From: Acidobacteriota bacterium
GTDB lineage: Bacteria > Acidobacteriota > Thermoanaerobaculia > Multivoradales > JAHEKO01
Direction of reading: 5' to 3'
Assembly: GCA_024638355.1 (NCBI GenBank)
Contig: JAHEKO010000049.1
Span: 1-14,517 of the forward strand
DNA: 14,517 bases
The translations under genes and the position numbers were made by a program. Under the pieces are notes generated by a model. The model was not told the origin of the DNA. It saw only the letters and a list, made by a program, of their open reading frames with translations, and made no database searches. Shown here piece by piece: positions 1-7,543 of the stretch (the stretch's first letter is position 1; each line of letters starts with the position of its first letter).

Positions 1-58
1 CGCGATGCGAATAGAGCTCGAGGTAGTCCTGCCCGAACCACTCCTTGTACCAGGCCAC
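1..58 (-). CDS. Partial methyltransferase-like protein (N-terminus only)
   Basis: Only the first 19 codons are inside the window and the gene continues past the left edge. Read leftward from a GTG at 58-56, the peptide is (M)AWYKEWFGQDYLELYSHR. The pattern WYxxWFGxDYLxLYxHR is what I recall at the start of many small class I SAM-dependent methyltransferases, but the SAM-binding motifs would lie outside the window. An in-frame TGA at 70-68 forces the start to lie downstream of it, and GTG-58 is the only good candidate. No clear Shine-Dalgarno sequence precedes it. An ATG at 71-69 opens a different frame that also reaches the edge (MIRPRGLVQGV...), but it has no recognisable character. The family call is by memory of the N-terminal pattern only. 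Confidence 0.45.
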   Translation of the reverse strand, partial: MAWYKEWFGQDYLELYSHR

Positions 59-203
59 GGGGTCGAATCATAGCGGCTGGGGCGTAGGGTGGCCGCAGCT
101 CGACTCGACTCCATTCAGCCGCAAGCTCGATCTCCGGCGTCCTTCTATCGGCAGTCGCCCCCCAGGCCGCAGGATCGCCGATCTGACCGCGCTGCCGGCG
201 CCT

Positions 204-1448
204 CTAGAAGAAGTCGTCGGTAAGCGCCTCGAGGAACGCGACGATGGCGTCCTCCTCCTCGTCGGTCAGGCCCAGATCACCCAGCTCGGAGGTGTTGACG
301 TTGTCGGCGATCTCCGGAGCCGGCCAGCAGCCCTGGGCGATGGCATCCTCCATCGTGGTCAACGGATTCGGGCACTCGGGCTTCATGTCCCGCGTGTTGT
401 AGAAGTGGACGATGCCCTTCAAGCTCTTGAAATAGCCGTTGTGCGCGTAGGCCTTCACCGATTCGGGGGTCGGCTTGGCGCCCACATTCCTGACGGTGGG
501 GACCTTCATCTTGCCGAGCTCGGCCTGCCACACCTCCTCCAGCTCACCCCGCGCTTCCAGAAAGCCACCGAGGCCGGGATCGCGGAAGGTCGGATCGACC
601 AACAGCGCCGGGTTCTCGGGGTTGGGGGGTACGCCGAGGTTGTCGTAGGTGAAGTTGGTGAACGCCGGCAGCATGCCGTTCGAGGGGTGGCACCGCCTGC
701 ACTTCCCCTTGCCCTTGAACAGCGCGAAGCCACGCCGTTCCTGCTTCGTGAGCTTGTACATCCCGGCGCGCGCCGCATCGACCCTGGAGCTGAAGGACCG
801 CTCGCTGGGCCCGGCTTCGTACTCGGCGATCGCCAGTGCGATGTTGTCGTACTCGGTATCGACCTTGGCCCGATCGCCCTCGCTCAGCGGAACCGGATCG
901 CCGTCCGCGCACAGCGCGTCCGTATCTGGTGGAAAGTCGATCGTGAAGATGTTGTCCCCGAAGACCTCCTCGTAGAGAAGCGCGTACGACGACCTGGAGA
1001 CCCTCTGAACGACGCAGGCGGGGTCGGGCAGCGCCTGCTCCTTGGGGTTGAGGAAAGGACCCTGCGCCTGGTCCGCGGAAGGCCAGCCCAGCTTTTCGCC
1101 CGTCGCGCGCCCGTCCCAGAAGTTGCCGCCGACCCACGTACCCTTGTCGAGATGCAGAATCGGGCTCAGCGTCGCATAGTCCGTCTCCGGAGGCTTGCGG
1201 TCGCCGAACGCTCCGGCTATCGACCCCTCATAGACCGCGCCGTGGGCGTTGATGAAGTCATCCGGGCCGGTCGAGCCCCAGGCGTCGTCGTGGCACGAGG
1301 CGCACGACTGGTTGTTGTTGATCGACAGATCCTGGTCCTCGAAGATCTCGTCACCGAGCTCCTGGATCGGCGTCTGCTGCGCTGCAGCCCCGATCGCGAC
1401 TCCGAGGAACAGGATCGCGACGACGGTCACAATACTGTTCTTGAACAT
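204..1448 (-). CDS. Di-heme cytochrome c peroxidase family protein
   Basis: 414 residues. A signal peptide (about residues 1-23, hydrophobic VTVVAILFLGVAIGAAA before QQ) sends it to the periplasm. Two c-type heme sites are visible: CASCH (Cys49, Cys52, His53) and CRRCH (Cys250, Cys253, His254), the two-heme arrangement of the CcpA/MauG superfamily. The segment around 314-351 (MKVPTVRNVG...AHNGYFKSLKGIVHFYNTRD) matches the conserved C-terminal-heme region of bacterial cytochrome c peroxidases, and Met314 is a possible distal ligand. Family members reduce hydrogen peroxide with electrons from small cytochromes or carry out MauG-like oxidations; which applies here cannot be told. Extra cysteines (145, 180, 359, 374) may form disulfides. 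The start is well fixed: ATG at 1448-1446 is preceded by GGAGGT at correct spacing. It appears monocistronic, with 220 bases upstream and 145 bases downstream to the next gene. Confidence 0.9.
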   Translation of the reverse strand: MFKNSIVTVVAILFLGVAIGAAAQQTPIQELGDEIFEDQDLSINNNQSCASCHDDAWGSTGPDDFINAHGAVYEGSIAGAFGDRKPPETDYATLSPILHLDKGTWVGGNFWDGRATGEKLGWPSADQAQGPFLNPKEQALPDPACVVQRVSRSSYALLYEEVFGDNIFTIDFPPDTDALCADGDPVPLSEGDRAKVDTEYDNIALAIAEYEAGPSERSFSSRVDAARAGMYKLTKQERRGFALFKGKGKCRRCHPSNGMLPAFTNFTYDNLGVPPNPENPALLVDPTFRDPGLGGFLEARGELEEVWQAELGKMKVPTVRNVGAKPTPESVKAYAHNGYFKSLKGIVHFYNTRDMKPECPNPLTTMEDAIAQGCWPAPEIADNVNTSELGDLGLTDEEEDAIVAFLEALTDDFF

Positions 1449-1668
1449 GGGTCACCTCCATTGATAAGCGGTCGCCGGTCCCACCCGTCGCCGCGCCCGC
1501 GCTGGCTCCGGGTGCGAGGGCCCGGGCCGCGCCTTGCAGCCTGATGACTGCAGCCTTCACTTGCTTGGAAAGCAGTCTGCGAAGGTCTGCCTGTCGACAC
1601 AACCGCCAAAGGGAGGGCACGTGACCACCCGAGGGGGTGATGCGCCCACCCGTCGCTGAGGCTCCTAC
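1449..1668 (-). promoter_or_regulatory. Intergenic region / 5' leader of the cytochrome c peroxidase gene with possible hairpins
   Basis: This 220-base gap follows the TldE-like gene and precedes the peroxidase gene, both leftward. Three features are visible. (1) Near the TldE-like stop, GGGTG (1651-1647) can pair with CACCC (1639-1635), or the same CACCC region can pair with GGGTG (1629-1625) as ATCACCC-CCTC-GGGTGGT. The two hairpins are alternatives; either could serve as a weak terminator, but no T-run follows. (2) A bipartite stem lies at 1577-1546 (minus strand GACTG-CTTTC, 9-base loop, GAAGG-CTG-CAGTC). One of its pairs is a G-U wobble that works only in the minus-strand RNA. (3) A 12-base direct repeat (plus strand CCCACCCGTCGC) sits at 1480-1491 and 1645-1656. 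I do not recognise a known riboswitch class or a clear -10/-35 promoter. Confidence 0.3.
1454..1459 (-). promoter_or_regulatory. Strong ribosome binding site of the cytochrome c peroxidase gene
   Basis: On the minus strand GGAGGT (within TGGAGGTGACCC) lies 5 bases before the ATG at 1448. It is the best Shine-Dalgarno match in the window and fixes the start of this gene. Confidence 0.8.
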
Positions 1669-3447
1669 CTAGCCGTCTTCGGATTCGAAGTAGGGGTGGG
1701 GAAAGACCGGCAGGTTGGGGATCTCCTCGGTCGGCTTCTTGAGGGTGACCTCTTCGAACAGCAGCGGCGGCACGACGACCGTCACCAGCGGCAGGGCCGC
1801 CGAGCCGCCGCGAGAGCCCCTGTCGGCGAAGGCGGCAGCCAGGCCCTTGGCCGGCTGGAAGGGCAGGCTGTAGACGATGTCGCGGTCGCCAACGGCGATG
1901 ATCTCCTTGAAGGTCGCCGCGCCGAAGCCGGAGAACTCGAGGTTGCGCAGCAGCACTTCGCGGCCGTCGGGATAGACCTTGTAGGCGACGACCGCCGGCG
2001 CCGCGCCGCTCTCGCCGCCACCGCCGAAGAGCGCCGCCACGGGATCGCGCCGCCCGCCGCCCGCGCCCGAGCTGCCGAGGCGCCGAACCACGATGCCGAA
2101 CTCGGCCCCGCGATCCTCGACCAGCAGCAGGAGCTCGGCCATGAGCTCGGCATCGGTCAGGGTCGTGGACGAGCCGACGATCAGGTTGCTGGGCGCCACG
2201 CCGCCACGCCAGTGGCCGGTGCTCGACTCGACGCCGGCGACCGGGGTCCGGCCGGCCAGCATCCGTTTGAGATAGCCGCGCTCGACCAGGCTCACCTTGC
2301 CGGCGGGTACGCCCTGATCGTCGACCTGATAGCCGCCGAGGAGCCGCTCGCCGCCGCGCTCGGAGCCCAGCGGATCGTCGATCAGCGACAGGAAGCGCGG
2401 CAGCACGCGAGCGCCGAGCCGATCCTGGAAGTCGCTCGGAGCACTCTGCGAGAGGACGGAGGAGAGCCTCTCGTCGCCCGCCAGCGGCGTGCGGCGACTC
2501 AGCAGCTTCGGCGCGAAAAGCTGGGCGAAGAGCTCGGCGGCCGCCTGCCCGTCGAACAGCACCGGCCCGTTGTAGCGGTCGAGCAGCTCGGCGTCGCGAA
2601 GCTCGGCGAGCCGGGCGCCGAGCGCCTCGACCTCCGCGGCGAGCGACTCTTCATCCGGCAGCTCGTCGACGGCGTCGGCGACCGTCACGTAGGCGTCGCC
2701 GAGCGGGATCCCGTCGACGGCCTGGGTCGAAGCCTGAGCGATGAGTCGGGCCGAGGGCGTGGTCTTCGCGTAGCGCGTGCCTTCGCTGTTGAGGAACCAG
2801 GTGCGCGTCGTGCCGGCCGCGATCGACACCCGCGACTCGAACACCGCGGGCTGACGCCGGAAGATGGCCGAGAGCGCGGTCGCCAGCTCCCCGACGCGCT
2901 CGAGGGAGCCGCCGGCCGGGGCGCGGTCGGTGCGGATCTCGACCGTCTCGGCCGCGGCGAAGTCCTTCAGATCTTCGGCCAGGCTCTTGTTCTGCAGCAC
3001 CGCCTTCTTCTGCGCCAGCTGCTCCAGCGCGCTCTTGTAGGCGGCGTCGGTCGCCAGCCAGATCTGACGGCGCAGCTCCCGGTAGTCGTCGTCGAGCGGC
3101 AGAACGCCGCCCGGGCGCCCGGAGCGAGCGCGCACCGACTCCAGGGTCAGGAAGTTGGTGTTGTCGAGCTCGTAGTCGCCGACCCGCACCTCCACGGTCA
3201 GGCGGCGCGAGCGGGTCTCGCGCCCGCTCAGCAGGCTGCCGAAGCTGGCGGCCACCGAGAGCAGCTCGGTGTCGTCGAGCCGGTAGGAGATGAAGTAGGG
3301 CGCCTCGAGCCCCTCGACCCGGAGCTCGGCGATCGAGCGCTCGAGCTCGTCGCCGAGCGCCGCCATCAGCAAGTCCTCGTCGGCCCGGACGGCACCCGAG
3401 CAGAGGATCACGACGGCCAACGCCAGAGCGAGCGCTCGTGGACCCAT
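1669..3447 (-). CDS. Exported TldE/PmbA-like protein, metal site lost
   Basis: 592 residues, paralogous to the gene immediately upstream. A signal peptide (about 1-22, ALALALAVVILCSGAVRA before DED) predicts export. Shared landmarks with the upstream protein include PYFISYRLDDTELL near 50, GDYELDN at 90-96, YKVYPDGREVLLRNLE near 489 and a GPVLFDGQAAAELF segment at 294-307. Where the paralogue has HEVFGH, this protein has A308-Q309-L-F-A-P313, and no cysteine matches the third ligand of TldD. It is therefore expected to be catalytically dead, as TldE/PmbA is in the E. coli TldD/TldE heterodimer. The start lies 3 bases after the upstream stop and is preceded by GGAGGGT (3463-3457) inside the end of that gene, so the two are probably translated together. 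A glycine/alanine-rich insert at about 459-485 looks like a flexible loop. Likely role (inference): non-catalytic partner of the upstream protease-like protein in the cell envelope. Confidence 0.85.
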   Translation of the reverse strand: MGPRALALALAVVILCSGAVRADEDLLMAALGDELERSIAELRVEGLEAPYFISYRLDDTELLSVAASFGSLLSGRETRSRRLTVEVRVGDYELDNTNFLTLESVRARSGRPGGVLPLDDDYRELRRQIWLATDAAYKSALEQLAQKKAVLQNKSLAEDLKDFAAAETVEIRTDRAPAGGSLERVGELATALSAIFRRQPAVFESRVSIAAGTTRTWFLNSEGTRYAKTTPSARLIAQASTQAVDGIPLGDAYVTVADAVDELPDEESLAAEVEALGARLAELRDAELLDRYNGPVLFDGQAAAELFAQLFAPKLLSRRTPLAGDERLSSVLSQSAPSDFQDRLGARVLPRFLSLIDDPLGSERGGERLLGGYQVDDQGVPAGKVSLVERGYLKRMLAGRTPVAGVESSTGHWRGGVAPSNLIVGSSTTLTDAELMAELLLLVEDRGAEFGIVVRRLGSSGAGGGRRDPVAALFGGGGESGAAPAVVAYKVYPDGREVLLRNLEFSGFGAATFKEIIAVGDRDIVYSLPFQPAKGLAAAFADRGSRGGSAALPLVTVVVPPLLFEEVTLKKPTEEIPNLPVFPHPYFESEDG

Positions 3448-3450
3448 CGC

Positions 3451-5166
3451 CTAATCACCCTCCCGCTCGCTCGGCCGATCCGTGGGCGGAGCCGGCAGAA
3501 TAGGCGGCCGATCCTGCGACTTCGCCTTTTTCTGCACTTCGATCTCGGAGATCAGGATGCTCGGCGCCGAGGCCGACACCGGCACTCCGCCCGATTCGGC
3601 CCCGCAGGTGCCGTTGAAAACGGTGACCTCGTCATCGCCGGCGACGATCTTGCTGAACGCCGTGAGCGGTGTGCCGATCAGGTCGACGCCGCGGACCAGC
3701 TCCTCGCTGCCGTCCGGATAGACGCGATAGACCAGAAGCGGGTTGACGTTGAAGGCGTTCGGCGTCGTCCGCCCGGTCAGCGTGAAGCCGCCCTGGACGT
3801 CGCGGAAGCGGAGACCGTAGGGCTTGCCCTGGCGCTCGACCTCCTCGAGGAGCCGGCCGACCAGCTCGTCGGGCGGCAGCGGTCGGGCGACCTCGACCAG
3901 CAGGTTCGACTGCCGCGCCACCGGCGTGTATCCCGCCTCGCGTCGACCGTGGCCGTTCGACTTCGGAAATCCCTCGATCGGATCGCGCGACATCAGGAAG
4001 CTCTTGAAGACACCCTCCTCGAGAACCGGCACGCGGCGCGCCTGGGCGCCCTCGTTGTCGACGCGGTAGTGCCCGGCGAGCTCGACCCCGGCCCGCGTCT
4101 TGATCGTCGGGTCGAAGTAGACCGAGAAGTCGGGCGGCAGCACCTCCTCGCCGAGGAGCTTCTTGAAGGTCTGGCTGTCGGCCTCGTCTTTCAGGCGATG
4201 GCCCTCGATGCGATGACCGAAGACCTCGTGAAAAAAGACGCCGCTGGCGCGCCCCGAGAGAATCGCCGGCCCGGTGAAGGGGTCGACGACCGGGGCGCTG
4301 CGCAGCGCCAGCAGGTTGGCGACCATCTCGCGCACCTCGCCCAGCACCGTTTCGTCGTCGGGCAAGGCGGCCGCGCTCCGCGCGTAGAACGAGCGGTAGA
4401 GCGGCAGCTCCATGCCGTCGTCCGCCTTGGTCTGGGCGGAGACGATCAACCGGTAGCCCGGCTCCGAGACCCGCACCCGCGAGCCGTCGCTGTTGACGTA
4501 CCACCGGGTTCCGACCGAGGCGAAGAAGGTCGCGCGGCCCCGGAGGATCTCGCCGTGGGCGGCGAACGGCGCGCTGTAGCGCCGCACCCGCTCCTGCCAG
4601 GCGTCCAGGTCGGCCGCGAGCGGCACCCGCTCCTCGATCAGCTCGATGGGCGGCTCGCGGGCGAAGTCGGCCGACGGATCCTCCTGCTCGACCGCGACCT
4701 GGATGTTCGTGCGCACGCGGGTCAAGCGCTCGCGCGCCTGCTTGAACTCGGCGTCGGTCTGGTTCCAGAGCACCGCCCGGATGGCGTCCGGATCGTCGTC
4801 GACCGGGATCGCCACGTAGTCGAAGCGTCGGGAGCGCTCGGACCGGCCGAACTGGCCGCGTAGCTGCCGCGTGTTGTCCAACTCGTAGTCGCCGACGCGG
4901 AGATCGACGTCGAGCTGGCGGGTGCGCCGCTCAGAGGTCGATTCGAGAGCTCCGAAAGAAGCGCGCACGACAGCCGTCTGTCGCTCGGTGATCTCGTAGC
5001 TCAGGAAGTAGGGTGGGTCGGGCTCGCCGGCGAGCTTCTCCATCGAGCGCGTGAGCTCGGCCCGCATGGCGTCGAGGACCGGCGCCGCCGGACCCTCGTC
5101 GGCGCCGAGCGCAGCCGCGAGACCGAGCGACAGCAGCCAGGCGCCGATTCGATCTCTGCGGCGCAT
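3451..5166 (-). CDS. Exported TldD-like metalloprotease, metal site intact
   Basis: 571 residues from the chosen start. The frame stays open upstream to 5427, but that part is antisense to dusB. The ATG at 5166-5164 has GAGGAAG 7 bases upstream and begins a good signal peptide (MRRRDRIGAWLLSLGLAAALGA before DEG), so this start is preferred. The TldD/PmbA-family metal motif is present as HEVFGH (His313, Glu314, His318), followed by RIEGH. A cysteine in GTCGAESGGVPVS (Cys521) sits where the third zinc ligand of E. coli TldD is found. TldD with TldE degrades unfolded peptides and, in E. coli, processes microcin B17 and the CcdA antitoxin; those enzymes are cytoplasmic. Here both partners carry export signals, so substrates would be periplasmic or extracellular (inference). 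It forms a two-gene operon with the TldE-like gene downstream and diverges from dusB. Confidence 0.88.
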   Translation of the reverse strand: MRRRDRIGAWLLSLGLAAALGADEGPAAPVLDAMRAELTRSMEKLAGEPDPPYFLSYEITERQTAVVRASFGALESTSERRTRQLDVDLRVGDYELDNTRQLRGQFGRSERSRRFDYVAIPVDDDPDAIRAVLWNQTDAEFKQARERLTRVRTNIQVAVEQEDPSADFAREPPIELIEERVPLAADLDAWQERVRRYSAPFAAHGEILRGRATFFASVGTRWYVNSDGSRVRVSEPGYRLIVSAQTKADDGMELPLYRSFYARSAAALPDDETVLGEVREMVANLLALRSAPVVDPFTGPAILSGRASGVFFHEVFGHRIEGHRLKDEADSQTFKKLLGEEVLPPDFSVYFDPTIKTRAGVELAGHYRVDNEGAQARRVPVLEEGVFKSFLMSRDPIEGFPKSNGHGRREAGYTPVARQSNLLVEVARPLPPDELVGRLLEEVERQGKPYGLRFRDVQGGFTLTGRTTPNAFNVNPLLVYRVYPDGSEELVRGVDLIGTPLTAFSKIVAGDDEVTVFNGTCGAESGGVPVSASAPSILISEIEVQKKAKSQDRPPILPAPPTDRPSEREGD

Positions 5167-5293
5167 GCGGTGTCTTCCTCTACTCGGTGAGCTCCGGGGT
5201 TTCGGCCCGGGAGACGGCTCTGCGGCAGGAGTGTATACGCAGCGGCTTCGGCCCAGCGGGCCGCGAGGCGAGGCCTTCCGTAGAATAGAGAGC
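5167..5293. promoter_or_regulatory. Divergent promoter region between the TldD-like gene and dusB
   Basis: These 127 bases separate two divergent starts, so promoters in both directions must lie here or just inside the genes. A GTATAC core near 5232-5237 could supply a -10-like element on either strand. TAGAAT at 5281-5286 resembles a -10 box for dusB and would give a very short or absent leader before the GTG at 5294. No convincing -35 partner is visible for either, so exact promoter positions are not assigned. Confidence 0.3.
5174..5180 (-). promoter_or_regulatory. Ribosome binding site deciding the TldD-like start
   Basis: GAGGAAG on the minus strand, 7 bases before the ATG at 5166. It supports a 571-residue protein starting with a signal peptide rather than the longer open frame that extends into dusB on the other strand. 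Confidence 0.7.
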
Positions 5294-6283
5294 GTGAGCG
5301 TCTCGATCGGCAACGTGACCGTGGACCCGCCGCTGATCCTCGCCCCCATGGCCGGGGTGACCGATCGCGATTTCCGGCTGATCATCCGGAGGATCGGCGG
5401 GGTAGGCGTGGTGACGATGGAGTTCATCTCGTCGAAGGCGATCGTCGGCGGCTATCCCAAGACGCTCGAGCTGATGGAGTTCAGCGAAGAGGAGCGGCCG
5501 CTGTCGATCCAGATCTACGGCTCCGACGTCGACACCATGGTCGAAGCGGCGCGCGTGGTCGAGCAGCTCGGGCCCGACATCTGCGACATCAACATGGGCT
5601 GTCCGGCCAACAAGGTGCTCAAGGGGTGCGCGGGCGCGGCGCTGATGGGCGATCTGAAGCTCGCCGAGAAGATGATCTCTTCGGTGCGCAAGGCGATCTC
5701 GACTCCGCTCACCGTCAAGTTCCGGCTCGGGCTCAACGACAAGGAGCGCAACTACATCGACCTCGGGCGCGTCTGCGAAGACAACGGCGTCGCCGCGGTG
5801 GCCATGCACGCCCGCACCGCCAAGCAGATGTTCCGCGGCGAGGCCGAGTGGCCCGAGATCGCTCGGCTCAAGGAGGCCCTGTCGATTCCGGTCTTCGGCA
5901 ACGGCGACGTGCGCGCCCCCGACGACGCGCTGCGCATGATGGCCGAGACCGGCTGCGACGGCGTCATGATCGGCCGCGGCGCGACCAAGAACCCCTGGCT
6001 ATTCCAGCAGATCGCGGCACGGATGGCGGGGAGCGAGGTCGCCGAGCCGACCGTCAAGGACCGGCGCGACCTGATCCTCGCCCACTTCCGGCGCGTCGCC
6101 GAGCGCGATCCCTCCCGATTCGCTCTCCACAAGCTGCGCAAGTTCACCGGCTGGTACACCCACGGCCTGCCGCACGGGCGCAAGCTCCGGCAGCGCATCA
6201 ACGAGCTCCCCGACGTGGAGAGCTTCCTCCAGGCGGTGGAGGAGTTCTTCGACGAGATCCGCAACGTCGAGGAGGCGGCCTAG
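5294..6283 (+). CDS. dusB: tRNA-dihydrouridine synthase, DusB type
   Basis: 329 residues from a GTG start at 5294. The frame is open further upstream, but that part overlaps the signal-peptide end of the divergent gene and shows no Dus character. DusB homologues usually start just before LIxAPMAGxTD, as here (LILAPMAGVTDRDFR, 15-29). The enzyme reduces uridine to dihydrouridine in the tRNA D-loop region using FMN and NADPH in the cytoplasm. Visible signatures: DINMGCPANKV with catalytic Cys103, VKFRLG with FMN-contacting Lys142, MHART with His172, FGNGDV (201-206) and MIGRGATKNPWLF (225-237) for FMN phosphate binding. The C-terminal helical RNA-binding part contains HKLRKFTGWYTHGLPHGRKLR. The Shine-Dalgarno sequence is weak (GAGAG only). 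It is probably co-transcribed with the small membrane protein that follows. The DusB subclass is chosen by overall resemblance; another Dus subclass is less likely. Confidence 0.9.
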   Translation: MSVSIGNVTVDPPLILAPMAGVTDRDFRLIIRRIGGVGVVTMEFISSKAIVGGYPKTLELMEFSEEERPLSIQIYGSDVDTMVEAARVVEQLGPDICDINMGCPANKVLKGCAGAALMGDLKLAEKMISSVRKAISTPLTVKFRLGLNDKERNYIDLGRVCEDNGVAAVAMHARTAKQMFRGEAEWPEIARLKEALSIPVFGNGDVRAPDDALRMMAETGCDGVMIGRGATKNPWLFQQIAARMAGSEVAEPTVKDRRDLILAHFRRVAERDPSRFALHKLRKFTGWYTHGLPHGRKLRQRINELPDVESFLQAVEEFFDEIRNVEEAA

Positions 6284-6298
6284 CACCTACGCCAGCTC

Positions 6299-6763
6299 GT
6301 GACGAAAGCTGGTGAGAAGATCGTGCTGGCCGTCGCGGCCTCTGTCGCCGACACGATCGAAGCGATCGGCGCGGCCGCAGAGATGTGGGACGCGGCCTGG
6401 GAGGCGAGGCCGAGCGGCGGGCGCCTCCACCTGCCCGTGCTCGCCGGCATTCGCCGCGGGCGGGTGCTCGCGGACGTCGAGGTGCGAGCGACTGCGACCG
6501 GCAGCGAGATCGCGTTCCGTATCGACCATGACGAGTACGAGGTCAACCGCCCGGCCCTCCTCTTCCTGGTGCTGGGCGCCCTCGGCGGCCTGGTCACGAT
6601 CCTGCTGCCCCTCTACCCGAAGCAGCTGATCGCGTTCCTGCCCCTGTCGATCGTATTCCTGCTCGGCGCCTGGCTGCTGGTGGCTTCCCGGGTGCGTACA
6701 GCGGGCCCGACCGACTTCCTCGACACCGTCGCCGAGCTGGCCGAGCCAGATCCCGACGGTTGA
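6299..6763 (+). CDS. Small two-helix membrane protein, unknown function
   Basis: 154 residues from a GTG at 6299, only 15 bases after the dusB stop and on the same strand, so likely the second gene of that operon. I do not recognise a family. Residues 1-84 are soluble and mildly amphipathic: an Ala-rich helix (LAVAASVADTIEAIGAAAEMWDAAWEA), then a segment that looks like a beta-strand-rich small domain (GRLHLPVLAG...ADVEVRATATGSEIAFRIDHDEYEVN). Two hydrophobic helices follow at about 86-106 and 109-130, joined by a short YPKQ turn, with a short acidic tail ending in DPDG. This makes a hairpin membrane anchor with the N-terminal domain and the tail on the same side. Codon use matches its neighbours and nothing suggests transfer. 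No function is proposed. Confidence 0.7.
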   Translation: MTKAGEKIVLAVAASVADTIEAIGAAAEMWDAAWEARPSGGRLHLPVLAGIRRGRVLADVEVRATATGSEIAFRIDHDEYEVNRPALLFLVLGALGGLVTILLPLYPKQLIAFLPLSIVFLLGAWLLVASRVRTAGPTDFLDTVAELAEPDPDG

Positions 6764-6820
6764 CTCTGTCTCTTCAGGGCAGGCGTCGACCGCGATCTAC
6801 GAGGCCTGCACGCCAACGGG

Positions 6821-7543
6821 TCAGGCGCCGGTCGCCGCCCGATCCACCAGCCACAGAAGCTCGCCGCGGCGCGGCCGCACCCGCGCCGCCGGGGGAGGCG
6901 GCTCCGAGCTCTCGCCGCCGGCGAGAACGCGCTCGAGCGCCGGAGCCTTGTCGCCGCCCTGCACCAGGAAGAGCACGGCGCGCGCGGCGTTCAGCATCGG
7001 CAGGGTGAGGGTCACCCGGTCGCGCGGCGCCGCCGGGGCCTCGGTCGCGACCACCAGGCGCTCCTCTTCGTCGAGCGCCACAGTGCCGGGAAATAGCGAG
7101 GCGGTGTGGCCGTCGGCGCCCATACCGAGGACCACGAGGTCCAGGCGAGGCAGCTCCAGGTTGGTGATCCGCCGCAGCTCCTCTTCGTAGAGCGCGGCGG
7201 CGCGCCTCGGTGCGCGCTCCCCATCGATGCGATGCACCGCGCGCTCCGGGATCGGTACGCGGGCGAGAAGCGCCTCCTTCGCCATCGCGTAGTTGCTCGC
7301 GGAATCGGTCGGCGGCACGCACCGCTCGTCGCCCCAGAAGATCTCGAGGCACGACCAGTCGATTCGCGAGCGCCACGGCTCGGCGCCGAGCCGCCCGTAG
7401 AGGCCGCGCGGGGTCGAGCCGCCGGCCAGCGCGACGAGTGCCCTGCCCCGATTGTCGATCGCCCGGCGCACGATCCGCTCGATCTCGACCGCCGCGCCCT
7501 CGGCGAGGGCCGCTGGATCGGCGAAGACCCTCGCCGGCTCCAT
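6821..7543 (-). CDS. pgl: 6-phosphogluconolactonase
   Basis: 240 residues, typical for the DevB/Pgl family. It hydrolyses 6-phosphogluconolactone to 6-phosphogluconate, the second step of the oxidative pentose phosphate pathway, in the cytoplasm. Family signatures are clear: ALAGGSTPRGLY (38-49), FWGDERCVPPTDSASNYAMA (69-88) and LGMGADGHTASLFPG (139-153), which holds the catalytic histidine (His146). The ATG overlaps the zwf stop by one base (TGATG), so translation is coupled to zwf. The frame is open upstream well into zwf, but that part is an out-of-frame shadow. It is the last gene of the gnd-zwf-pgl operon, and its end converges on the small membrane protein gene with only 57 bases between. 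Confidence 0.95.
   Translation of the reverse strand: MEPARVFADPAALAEGAAVEIERIVRRAIDNRGRALVALAGGSTPRGLYGRLGAEPWRSRIDWSCLEIFWGDERCVPPTDSASNYAMAKEALLARVPIPERAVHRIDGERAPRRAAALYEEELRRITNLELPRLDLVVLGMGADGHTASLFPGTVALDEEERLVVATEAPAAPRDRVTLTLPMLNAARAVLFLVQGGDKAPALERVLAGGESSEPPPPAARVRPRRGELLWLVDRAATGA

Noticed and set aside
45..1544. A 499-codon plus-strand open frame across the cytochrome gene
   Set aside because: The minus strand encodes a peroxidase with two CxxCH sites, a signal peptide and a strong ribosome site; the plus frame is its shadow.
1696..4863. A 1055-codon open frame on the plus strand
   Set aside because: It is antisense to the two TldD/TldE-like genes. Its protein is a low-complexity Arg/Ala/Gly/Glu-rich string with no motif, typical of GC-rich shadow frames.
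3451..5427. Longer form of the TldD-like protein starting at 5427
   Set aside because: The extra 87 residues are antisense to dusB and put the signal peptide in the interior. ATG 5166 has a good ribosome site and a proper signal peptide.
6779..6809. GCAGGC/GCCTGC inverted repeat between the convergent pgl and small membrane protein genes
   Set aside because: Only 6 bp with a loop of about 19 bases and no T-run; too weak to call a bidirectional terminator.
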